In this document: piece after piece, positions 1 to 7,125 of the stretch
How positions within the stretch are numbered: the stretch's first letter is position 1
Layout: each line of letters starts with the position of its first letter
DNA from: Acidobacteriota bacterium
GTDB lineage: Bacteria; Acidobacteriota; UBA6911; RPQK01; JADFOI01
Assembly (NCBI GenBank): GCA_029942065.1
Contig: JAPYTY010000019.1
Location: 1-15,200 of the forward strand
DNA length: 15,200 nucleotides
Reading direction: 5' to 3'
The notes under the pieces: model-generated
The model's input: only the letters and a program-made list of their open reading frames with translations
Database searches by the model: none
Told to the model about the DNA's origin: nothing
Program-made: the position numbers and the translations under genes

Positions 1-67
1 GCTGCCTCATCCTCTCACTCTTTGGTCCGGAACACCTGGTGGCCCAATGACCCCTGACAATATGCTA

Positions 68-101
68 GTAGGGGCGCACGCGCACGGCCGTGCGCCCCTA
101 C
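68..101. repeat. 13-bp perfect inverted repeat (GTAGGGGCGCACG)
   Basis: The left arm GTAGGGGCGCACG (68-80) is followed by an 8-nt loop and then its exact reverse complement (89-101). It would form a very stable GC-rich hairpin. The first 12 bases of the arm recur at 3490-3501, also as part of a palindrome, so this is a member of a dispersed family and not a chance stem. No T-run follows, so it is not a canonical intrinsic terminator. Confidence 0.75.
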
Positions 102-127
102 AACAGGCTGCAAGATTTTGCCGAATT

Positions 128-188
128 GGAACGTGAAACGTGGAACCTGGAACGTGGAACGTGGAACGCGCTGGTCGAAGACCAGCGC
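128..188. repeat. Heptamer array joined to a 9-bp palindrome (composite repeat, copy A)
   Basis: Positions 128-167 are a 7-bp tandem array with consensus GGAACGT, 5.7 copies and only two substitutions. It abuts a perfect 9-bp stem, GCGCTGGTC (168-176), loop GAA, GACCAGCGC (180-188). The same composite lies inverted at 3360-3401 with three heptamers. The array and hairpin end about 40 bp before the start codon of the first gene, so they lie in or next to its leader. An open reading frame runs through them in frame with that gene, but it encodes only repeat-derived residues. Confidence 0.75.
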
Positions 189-229
189 CTCCCCGGTCAG
201 GAGTCGTGCTAAGATACAGAACTTTCTGG

Positions 230-2392
230 ATGAACAATAACCCGGCCGTTTTTTTCCTGTTTCTGCTGACTTCCCTGCTCCTTGCGATCACCCCTGTTGT
301 TTCTCAGTCCTCTCATGCCAATCGATCCCTGCGGGCCCTTTTCTCGGATGCGCCACCCACCCTTGACGGACTCCTGGATGAGAGCGTGTGGCTCACAGCT
401 CCTCGGACGGAACCTTTGACTCAAAAAGAACCCACCGAGGGCGATCGCGCCTCGGAATCGACCGAGATCCGGGTGGTTTATACGAAAAACAGCTTGTTCC
501 TTGCAATCGTCTGTACTGACTCGACCGCCGAGGATCCCATCGCCACCGAACTCCGAAGAGACGGTGACCTCAGCAAGGACGACAGTATCTGGATCCTGAT
601 CGACTCCTTTCACGATCATCGCAACGCCTTTTTATTTGCCACCAATCCGCTGGGAACCCAGTACGATGCCCTGATCATTGATGAAGGCAATGAAGTGAAT
701 GTGGAATGGGATGAGGTGTGGCAGGTCGCTTCTCATCAAGACGAGCAGGGATGGACGGTCGAGATCGAGATTCCCTTCAAGGCTCTCCGCCTGAACGCCC
801 GGGGTAAAGAGATCGGTCTGGAGTTCCGGCGCATCATTCGGCGCAAGAATGAATTCGTTTTCTGGAACTCCTGGAACCGGGACTTCAAGTTCGAAGAGGT
901 TTCCCAGGCCGGCCATCTCACCGGACTCGAGGTTATTGAACTGGGCAGCCGATGGCGCCTCAAGCCCTATGCTCTGGGTGGATTGGGCAAAAAGGGTGAC
1001 GGGGGCTGGGAGAACCGATCCGAGGTGGGAATCGACGACTTCAAGTGGAGACTCACCTCAACCTTGACCGCTGATCTAACCTACAACACGGACTTTGCAG
1101 AGGTGGAACTGGACGCACAGCGTGTCAACTTCTCCAATCCGAGAAGCCAGCTCTTTTTCCCCGAGAAAAGAGAATTCTTCTTTGAAGGGGCAACCTTTTT
1201 CGATTTCAGTGCACGGATGAATGAATTTGCTGGAGAGTCCTTCCGTGCCTTTTTTAGTCGCCGCATCGGGCTGACTTCAGATGGACAGCGCATTCCTGTG
1301 CTGGGAGGCGGCAAGCTGACCGGCAGGGTGGGTCCTTTCTCCATTGGAGCACTCAATGTCGAGACCGAGAAAGTAAACGATATCGACTCGGATAATTTCA
1401 GTGTCCTTCGCATGAGGTACGATTTTTTTTCCCGGTCCACGATCGGGGGAATCGTGACCAACCGCTCCGGAAACGGAAGTTTCAATCGAACCGCCGGCCT
1501 GGATACCCGGGTGGTCCTTTTTGAAAATTTCATTTTCGACGGGTTCTGGATGCGCTCGGCGACACCGGGTCTGGAGGAAAACCAGGATGCCTACCACGCC
1601 AAGGGATACTGGCGGACCGACCTGTTGGACATCGGACTGGGACACCTGACGCTGGAGGAAAACTTCAACGCGGAACTGGGATTCGCACAACGAGCTCACA
1701 CCCGCAAAAGCATCTGGGACGTTGCCTACAAGCCCAGACCCGGCATCAGCTGGCTGCGCCAACTCTCTATTCGTGCATTTGCCGAGTACTTCACCACGCC
1801 GGACAACGTCGTGGAAAAAAAGATCACCCATTACAATCTGGATTTCATCTTCGAAAGCGGAGACACTCTTCGCCTCTCTCCCCACGACCGTTTCGATCGT
1901 CTGTTTCGTCCCGTTCAACTGGCCCCGGGTGTGGTGGTCCCTCCCGGCGATTACCGGGGACAGAGTTACCTGGTCCAGTTCCGGCTGGATCCTTCACGGC
2001 CGGTGGGGGGCCGTGTCCAGTTCTCTCCCCAGAGAGGTTTCTTCGGCGGCAGCAAGATCACCTTCGGAGTGTTTCCTCAATGGAAGCCCATGCCTTCGCT
2101 GATCCTCGATCTGGGCTATGACCTGAACAGGATCGAAGTTCCGCAGGGAGAGTTCACCAGTCACCTGGTCAATGCCACGCTGAATTACTCCCTGAGTACC
2201 GAGTTCATCACCACCGCGACCTTTCAGTACAACAATACGGCCCAGGTCAAAACCTTCAATTTTCGGTTAAACTACATCTACCGACCTGGAGACGACATCT
2301 TCTTTGTCTTCAGGGAAATCCAGAGCCAACTGGATCCCACCTTGAATGATCGGGCCATCCTGCTCAAATTCACCCGCTCCTTTGATTTTTAA
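230..2392 (+). CDS. CBM9-like / DUF5916 outer-membrane-type protein
   Basis: A 720-residue exported protein. Residues 1-25 form a signal peptide (short polar start, then a long Phe/Leu-rich core ending near VVS-Q). A family-9 carbohydrate-binding-like domain follows, opening with the typical LDGLLDESVW (residues 45-54). The rest is DUF5916, with its hallmark FFPEKREFFFEG at 309-320, followed by FFSRRIGL. The C-terminal half has alternating beta-strand patterns and the chain ends in Phe (SFDF), the usual outer-membrane barrel terminus. ATG 230 was chosen because the in-frame extension to 140 is made of repeat sequence and would put 30 residues before the signal peptide. An extended -10-like TGcTAAGAT lies at 207-215, but there is no strong Shine-Dalgarno. 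The family's function is not established; a role in glycan or ligand handling at the outer membrane is inference. The deacetylase gene starts 62 bp downstream. Confidence 0.88.
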   Translation: MNNNPAVFFLFLLTSLLLAITPVVSQSSHANRSLRALFSDAPPTLDGLLDESVWLTAPRTEPLTQKEPTEGDRASESTEIRVVYTKNSLFLAIVCTDSTAEDPIATELRRDGDLSKDDSIWILIDSFHDHRNAFLFATNPLGTQYDALIIDEGNEVNVEWDEVWQVASHQDEQGWTVEIEIPFKALRLNARGKEIGLEFRRIIRRKNEFVFWNSWNRDFKFEEVSQAGHLTGLEVIELGSRWRLKPYALGGLGKKGDGGWENRSEVGIDDFKWRLTSTLTADLTYNTDFAEVELDAQRVNFSNPRSQLFFPEKREFFFEGATFFDFSARMNEFAGESFRAFFSRRIGLTSDGQRIPVLGGGKLTGRVGPFSIGALNVETEKVNDIDSDNFSVLRMRYDFFSRSTIGGIVTNRSGNGSFNRTAGLDTRVVLFENFIFDGFWMRSATPGLEENQDAYHAKGYWRTDLLDIGLGHLTLEENFNAELGFAQRAHTRKSIWDVAYKPRPGISWLRQLSIRAFAEYFTTPDNVVEKKITHYNLDFIFESGDTLRLSPHDRFDRLFRPVQLAPGVVVPPGDYRGQSYLVQFRLDPSRPVGGRVQFSPQRGFFGGSKITFGVFPQWKPMPSLILDLGYDLNRIEVPQGEFTSHLVNATLNYSLSTEFITTATFQYNNTAQVKTFNFRLNYIYRPGDDIFFVFREIQSQLDPTLNDRAILLKFTRSFDF

Positions 2393-2454
2393 CAACTCCA
2401 GGCGAGTGTCTCCGGCCTTTGTGTTCTTCCTGTCTTTGTGGTGAAATCCCATCC

Positions 2455-3357
2455 ATGAATTACGATTTCGTTCCGCTTCCCAGCCGCAAGCCTCTCAAAT
2501 GGCCGAATCAAGCTCGCCTGGCCCTGATTGTGACCATCAATGTGGAGTACTGGGATCTGTTGAAGGACACCGAAAAGCCCTACTATGCGGGAGGCCCTTC
2601 CATTTTGCCGGATCCTCTGCCCGGCAATGTGGCGGATTACCCCAACTACACCTGGAGAGAGTACGGTCAACGCGTTGGCGTGTGGCGCATGATCGATGCC
2701 TTCGACGAAGCGGGAGTTCGGGCCAGCATCACCATCAACGCCAAGGCGGGACTGGAACGCCGCCAGATCATCGACGCGGTCAACTCTCGCGGCTGGGAAA
2801 TCGTGGCCCACAATTATGTCCAGACCGATCTGCTGAGCAACCACTTCTTCGAACCGGAGAAGGAGCATGAAGTCATTCGTGAAACCTTGCGAATTTACGA
2901 GGAAGTGGTAGGCCGCAAGGCCAAGGGATGGCTTTCCTCTTCCCTGCGGTGCACTCCCAGAACGGCCGACTTTTGTGCAGAGGAGGGATTGATTTTTTTC
3001 ACCGACCTTCTCAATGACGATCAGCCTTATCTGATCCAGACCCCTTCAGGTCCCATCGTCTCGATTCCCTATACCGTGGAGATTAACGACTTCATGATTT
3101 TCTTCCGCCGGGGCATGACCACCTCGGAAGCCTCCCAGCTGTTCCAGGAACAGCTGGATGAGCTTTACCGCGAAGGTGCCGAGAGCGGACGGCTCATGAA
3201 TATCGGTCTGCATCCCCATGTAACCGGCCAGCCCTTCCGCATGCGCGCCCTTCGGGAGTTTCTGGAGTACGCGAAAGGACTCGAGGGCATATGGTGGGCC
3301 ACCCGCGAAGAGATCGCCGACTGGTATCTGGAAAATCATGGGTCGCACATCGGGTAA
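2455..3357 (+). CDS. Polysaccharide deacetylase family protein (CE4 / NodB fold, PuuE-like)
   Basis: A 300-residue cytoplasmic protein with no signal peptide. The NodB core is recognisable, but its motifs are those of the PuuE/HpPgdA-like branch and not of classical chitin or peptidoglycan deacetylases. The first motif is INVEYW (residues 28-33), where classical enzymes have TFDDG. The second keeps one His (H119 in VAHNYVQTD). The last is GLHPHVTGQP, with H253 and H255. Known members of this branch act on small amide or imide substrates (for example allantoin-type hydrolysis) or on peptidoglycan, so the substrate is open. ATG 2455 was chosen because the 12 codons upstream lie inside a TTTGTG-type repeat and encode an unlikely MCSSCLCGEIPS. 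It may be co-transcribed with the DUF5916 gene (62-bp gap). A palindrome begins two bases after the stop codon. Confidence 0.85.
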   Translation: MNYDFVPLPSRKPLKWPNQARLALIVTINVEYWDLLKDTEKPYYAGGPSILPDPLPGNVADYPNYTWREYGQRVGVWRMIDAFDEAGVRASITINAKAGLERRQIIDAVNSRGWEIVAHNYVQTDLLSNHFFEPEKEHEVIRETLRIYEEVVGRKAKGWLSSSLRCTPRTADFCAEEGLIFFTDLLNDDQPYLIQTPSGPIVSIPYTVEINDFMIFFRRGMTTSEASQLFQEQLDELYREGAESGRLMNIGLHPHVTGQPFRMRALREFLEYAKGLEGIWWATREEIADWYLENHGSHIG

Positions 3358-3359
3358 GA

Positions 3360-3401
3360 GCGCTGGTCTTTGACCAGCGCGTTCCAGGATCCACGTTCCA
3401 G
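3360..3401. repeat. Palindrome joined to heptamer array (composite repeat, copy B, inverted)
   Basis: A 9-bp stem, GCGCTGGTC (3360-3368), loop TTT, GACCAGCGC (3372-3380), is followed by three 7-bp units (GTTCCAG, GATCCAC, GTTCCAG; 3381-3401). Read on the minus strand this is the same order as 128-188, with fewer heptamers and one loop difference. It begins two bases after the deacetylase stop, so the hairpin could also protect or end that transcript, although no T-run follows. Confidence 0.72.
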
Positions 3402-3402
3402 G

Positions 3403-3632
3403 AGTCCGGAATGTGGGAGGCCCATCAGGTGCCGCTACAAGACCGTGCCACTCCTGTCGATGCTTCGCAGCAAGGTCTATCAGGTGAGTGTAGGGGCGCA
3501 CTGAGTGCGCCCACAGCAAGGTCTCTCAGGCTAAGAGGGCTCACGGTGTTGCCAGTGAAGGAGCCCTGTAAGGGCGCCGCGATGTAGGGTCTCCGGAATC
3601 GGCGCACTGAGGCGCCTCCCACATTCCGGACT
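3403..3632. repeat. 230-bp module bounded by 19-bp perfect inverted repeats
   Basis: AGTCCGGAATGTGGGAGGC at 3403-3421 is matched exactly, in reverse complement, at 3614-3632. Inside are the shared segment around CCGCTACAAGACCGTGCC (from 3433), a 16-bp direct repeat with one mismatch (3469-3484 and 3515-3530), the palindrome GGGCGCAC-TGA-GTGCGCCC (3494-3512) and a GCCCT-GTA-AGGGC stem near 3563-3575. No credible reading frame is present. A shorter relative with the same ends and internal segment lies at 8909-9025. The form resembles a non-autonomous, MITE-like or REP/BIME-like element; no clear target-site duplication is visible. Confidence 0.65.
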
Positions 3633-3656
3633 CTTCATTCTGGATTCTGCACTCTG
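3629..3656. repeat. Four-copy heptamer array (consensus SAYTCTG)
   Basis: Four consecutive 7-bp units, GACTCTT, CATTCTG, GATTCTG and CACTCTG, run right up to the start region of the ABC transporter binding-protein gene. The last unit overlaps a possible GTG start at 3656. No ribosome binding site or promoter can be recognised in it. Confidence 0.5.
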
Positions 3657-3664
3657 TGACCGGT

Positions 3665-4654
3665 ATGATTGGCACGATGAGGGCCATGCCAAAATTGGTT
3701 TTGATCTTCTTGCTCCTGGGAGCGCTCCAGGGAGGCCAGATTCTGGCTTCATCCCAGGGCAAGAGCGTGGCCCTGCTGACGACTCCCAACCAGAATCCTT
3801 TCATCGGTGTCTGGAACGCCGCTTTCATGGCAGCGGCCGAGAAGGCCGGCATGAAGGTGACCAATCTGACCACTCCCTACGACGCGGCTTTGCAGGCTCA
3901 GCAAGTCGATGACGCCGTGGCCCGAAGATTCGACCTGATTGTCCTTCTTCCCACTAATCACCAGGCCATCATCCCCCCTCTGATGCGCACCCGAAACGCC
4001 GGCCTGCCGATTGTACTCATCGTCAGTCCCATCCAGGATTATGAGGATCTTTACGTTTCCTTCATCGGTCCCGATCACTACGAACTGGGGCGTCTGGCCG
4101 GAGAGAGCCTGGCCAGGGCTTTGCATTCGGGGGGCCGAAACGGAGGCAAAGTGGCGGCCATCACCGGTTCTTCAGAACAACTCTCCACCCAGTTGCGGGT
4201 GGCCGGATTCAGGGACGCCATCGGGGCCCATTCCGACATCGAAATCGTGGCCGTAGAGGATGGAAAATGGAATACAGCCCTCTCCGAACGTATTGCCGCC
4301 CAGCTGCTGGTTCGGTTCGCGGTGCGAGGGGGTCTGGATGGCATCTACGGAATGGCGGACAATCAGGCGGCAGGAATCATCCAGGCCATCGAAGCTGCCG
4401 GAATGAAGCCGGGACTCTCACCTGAAGAGATCGTGGTGGTCGGCAGCAACTGTATGGAAGAAGGCATCCGTAATATCCGGGCTGGAAAACAGTACAGCAC
4501 CAATACCCAGCTTCCCACCGAGAACGGAAGGGCGGCAGCGGAGCACATCGCACGCTACTTCAATGGAGAGACGCTGGAAAAACGCGAGATTCTCAAAGCC
4601 GAGGTCATTACCCGATCCAACGTCAATCGCTATGGCGAGCCCTGTACTTACTAA
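3665..4654 (+). CDS. Sugar ABC transporter substrate-binding protein
   Basis: About 329 residues; periplasmic binding protein of the Peripla_BP_4/RbsB type. A hydrophobic signal peptide (MPKLVLIFLLLGALQGGQ) ends near ILASS, with no lipobox Cys, so it should be a soluble periplasmic protein. The mature part starts with SVALLTTPNQNPFIGVWNAAF, the usual first strand and ligand loop. The hinge and second-lobe signatures FIGPDHYELGRLAGE and DGIYGMADNQAAGIIQAIEAAG follow. It captures a sugar-like ligand for the permease encoded downstream; the ligand cannot be named. The start is uncertain: GTG 3656 and ATGs at 3665, 3677 and 3686 all give a workable signal peptide, and none has a good Shine-Dalgarno. 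It is the first gene of a four-gene operon, ending 6 bp before the ATPase. Confidence 0.88.
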   Translation: MIGTMRAMPKLVLIFLLLGALQGGQILASSQGKSVALLTTPNQNPFIGVWNAAFMAAAEKAGMKVTNLTTPYDAALQAQQVDDAVARRFDLIVLLPTNHQAIIPPLMRTRNAGLPIVLIVSPIQDYEDLYVSFIGPDHYELGRLAGESLARALHSGGRNGGKVAAITGSSEQLSTQLRVAGFRDAIGAHSDIEIVAVEDGKWNTALSERIAAQLLVRFAVRGGLDGIYGMADNQAAGIIQAIEAAGMKPGLSPEEIVVVGSNCMEEGIRNIRAGKQYSTNTQLPTENGRAAAEHIARYFNGETLEKREILKAEVITRSNVNRYGEPCTY

Positions 4655-4660
4655 AAAGAC

Positions 4661-6202
4661 ATGATCAGCCGTTCGCCTGGCGGCGACCCTCCAGCTGAAA
4701 CACCGATCCTGTCCGTCGAAAACCTCTCCAAGTGCTTTGGCTCCGTCGATGCCCTTCAAGAGGTCTTCTTTTCGGTTGACCCGGGCGAAATTCGAGCCGT
4801 TTGTGGAGAAAACGGCGCGGGCAAAAGCACACTGGTCAAGATCCTGACAGGAGTCCACCGTCCCGATCAGGGAACCGTTCGGATCAATCACCAGACTCAA
4901 ACCCTCCGCCATCCCCAGGCAGCTCAGCAGCAGGGAATTGCCCTGGTGGCGCAGGAACTGAGCCTGGCGCCTCATCTGTCGGTCCAGGACAACATCTGGC
5001 TGGGAAACCGGACCGTCCCACTACTTCACCGACGGCCCCATCTGCGCCGGCAGGCTCGCCGAGTGTTGGACATCATCGGCCTGGATCAATTGGATCTGGA
5101 TCGACCGGCAGGCTCCTTGACGATCGGAGAACGGCAGCTAGTTGAAATCGCCCGCATGCTGGCCCGCCAGGCCCGGGTTCTTATTCTGGATGAGCCGACA
5201 GCCGGACTCTCGGACGTTGAGATTGAACGGATCTTTACAGCCCTGAAGGAACTCAGTTCCCGGGGTACGACCATCGTCTATGTGACGCACCGGCTGGGAG
5301 AGGTCTTTGAACTTTGCGACACGGTGACAGTCCTGCGCAACGGCAAATCGGTTCGCAGCTGCCGCGTCACAGAAATAGACCGGGACGGTTTGATCGAGCT
5401 CATGCTGGGACAATCCATGCGCGAGATGTACCCCCCATCTCGAACATCCACCGAGTCGCCCCTGTTGGTGGTCGAGAACTTAAAAATTTTGGGATGGGTC
5501 GGCGATTTCAGTCTGAGCGAGTCTTCCGGACAGATTGTCTCGATTGCCGGTCAGATTAGCTCCGGGGCCGCCCAGGTGTTGCGGGCCGTGGCGGGCCTCG
5601 CTTACGACGCCACCGGCCAGGTCCGGATCAGGGGACAGCCGATGTCGCTCGGATCGGTCAGAGGGGCACAAGAGTCCGGGATCCGCTTCATCTCAGAGGA
5701 TCGGGCCCAGGAGGGCATTTTCCTTAAGCTGAAGGTCCTGGATAACCTGATTGCCACCCGTCTGGGAGCGGGATTCCTCTCCTGGTCGGCCCTGCACCAG
5801 CTCGCTTCAAACCTGGCCCGCAGGGTGGGTCTGGACGATCTGAGACTGGGGGCGCGGGCCGGGGAACTGAGTGGGGGAAACCAGCAGAAACTGGCTTTGG
5901 GCCGATCCATGGGGCAAGAGCAAAAGGGCGTATTCTTGATGAATGAACCCACCCGAGGAGTCGATGTCGGCTCCAGACGAGACCTCTACAAGGTCATGAG
6001 ACAGCTGTGCGATAACGGCAATCTGATCGTGATGACGTCATCCGATCTGGAAGAGGTCGTGGGAATCTCCGACATCATCATCACCATGTACCGCGGCAAG
6101 CTGGTGGCCCGATATGCGCGCGATCAGGTTACGATGCACCAGGTGCTTACCGATATCACCCATCCTCGATTTCGACCGGGAGAAAGGAAGACGGAGTCAT
6201 AG
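4661..6202 (+). CDS. Sugar ABC transporter ATP-binding protein (two NBDs, RbsA/XylG type)
   Basis: A 513-residue tandem ATPase, the normal length for the carbohydrate-uptake CUT2 family. NBD1 is complete: Walker A GENGAGKST (49-57), signature LTIGERQ (153-159), Walker B LILDEP (174-179) and switch His210 in YVTHR. NBD2 has the degenerate P-loop usual in this family (GQISSGAAQVLRA, no Lys), a good LSGGNQQ signature (403-409) and a Ser where NBD1 has the switch His (MTSSDLEE). Unusually, its Walker B reads FLMNEPTRG: Asn428 replaces the conserved Asp, while Glu429 is kept. It powers uptake through the two downstream permeases. ATG 4661 follows the binding-protein stop by 6 bp. The stop overlaps a possible non-standard permease start. 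Confidence 0.93.
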   Translation: MISRSPGGDPPAETPILSVENLSKCFGSVDALQEVFFSVDPGEIRAVCGENGAGKSTLVKILTGVHRPDQGTVRINHQTQTLRHPQAAQQQGIALVAQELSLAPHLSVQDNIWLGNRTVPLLHRRPHLRRQARRVLDIIGLDQLDLDRPAGSLTIGERQLVEIARMLARQARVLILDEPTAGLSDVEIERIFTALKELSSRGTTIVYVTHRLGEVFELCDTVTVLRNGKSVRSCRVTEIDRDGLIELMLGQSMREMYPPSRTSTESPLLVVENLKILGWVGDFSLSESSGQIVSIAGQISSGAAQVLRAVAGLAYDATGQVRIRGQPMSLGSVRGAQESGIRFISEDRAQEGIFLKLKVLDNLIATRLGAGFLSWSALHQLASNLARRVGLDDLRLGARAGELSGGNQQKLALGRSMGQEQKGVFLMNEPTRGVDVGSRRDLYKVMRQLCDNGNLIVMTSSDLEEVVGISDIIITMYRGKLVARYARDQVTMHQVLTDITHPRFRPGERKTES

Positions 6203-6243
6203 CCGAGCAAGGACCTCAAGCGGCAGCCTGGACTCGGCGGGCC

Positions 6244-7125
6244 GTGCTTCTCATCTTGACGGTGGGGGCCCTGGCGACGCCCGGGTTTATCTCGACTCCC
6301 AGCCTTGCGGCCCTGCTTACCTCCATCTCCTTTATCGGCTGCGTCGCGGTGGGAATGACCTTCATCACTCTCTCCGGAAACATCATGTCGCTGTGTCTGG
6401 GTGCCACGCTCTCGGCCTCTTCGCTCATCTTCATGGCCGGCCTCAGCTTCGGAGTGGGCCCGGCCCTGGCCCTGGGGCTCGGCTTCGGTACCCTGTTCAC
6501 CGCTGCTCAGGGCCTTCTGGTGGGTTATCTTCGAGCCAATCCCATTATCGTGAGCATCGCAGCCCTGGCCTTGCTGGTGGGCAGCGCCGATTATCTCACC
6601 GGAGGTCAGCGCATCTACTCCCCCGAAGACAGCCTCGTTCCCCTGACCGGAACCCTGTGGGGCATGCCGGTTGAAGCTCTCTTCCTTTTAGCCTCGGCGG
6701 TTATCGGCCAGATCATCCTTTCCTACACCCGATTCGGCCGCCATATCCACATGGTGGGAAGCAACCTCAAAGCGGCCCGGGCCGCCGGGGTGTCCATCTG
6801 GCGCACCGTGACAGGGTCCTATCTGCTGGCCGGCTTCTTCACGGCTCTGGCGGGTATCCTTCTCTCGGCACGATACGGATCAGGCGATATGGAGTTGGGA
6901 GTCGGTTACGACTACGACGCCATCGCAGCCGTGCTGGTCGGGGGAACCGCCATCCATGGGGGAGAGGGATCGGTGATGCGAACCCTGCTGGGGGTGGCCG
7001 TGATCTCGGCCATCCAGGTGGTCCTGCTTCTGTACGGCTTCAGCCAGCAAATGCAATATCTCATGACTGGACTCATCGTACTGACGGTGATCATGCTTCA
7101 CAGTCTGGGGGAGAGACACTCATGA
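6244..7125 (+). CDS. Sugar ABC transporter permease 1 (BPD_transp_2 family)
   Basis: An integral membrane permease of the RbsC/branched-chain type: 293 residues from GTG 6244, mostly hydrophobic helices. It has the cytoplasmic EAA-like loop GRHIHMVGSNLKAARAAGV and the family motif YDYDAIAAVLVGGTAIHGGEGS. With GTG 6244 the first helix begins at residue 1 and there is no good ribosome binding site. The frame stays open upstream. An ATA codon at 6199, overlapping the ATPase stop (ATAG), lies 8 nt after AAGGAAG and would add a credible N-terminus with two Arg before helix 1. The coordinates given use the first canonical start. It pairs with the next permease, whose ATG overlaps this stop by 4 bp. 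Confidence 0.88.
   Translation: MLLILTVGALATPGFISTPSLAALLTSISFIGCVAVGMTFITLSGNIMSLCLGATLSASSLIFMAGLSFGVGPALALGLGFGTLFTAAQGLLVGYLRANPIIVSIAALALLVGSADYLTGGQRIYSPEDSLVPLTGTLWGMPVEALFLLASAVIGQIILSYTRFGRHIHMVGSNLKAARAAGVSIWRTVTGSYLLAGFFTALAGILLSARYGSGDMELGVGYDYDAIAAVLVGGTAIHGGEGSVMRTLLGVAVISAIQVVLLLYGFSQQMQYLMTGLIVLTVIMLHSLGERHS

Noticed and set aside
140..229. In-frame extension of the DUF5916 protein
   Set aside because: Encoded by heptamer array and palindrome; would place 30 residues before the signal peptide.
1277..1918. A 213-codon minus-strand ORF inside the DUF5916 gene
   Set aside because: Lies entirely within a well-supported plus-strand gene with clear family motifs; composition is shadow-like.
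3358..3664. Remnant insertion sequence or transposase
   Set aside because: No reading frame with transposase motifs; only short palindromic and inverted-repeat DNA, so called a non-coding repeat module.
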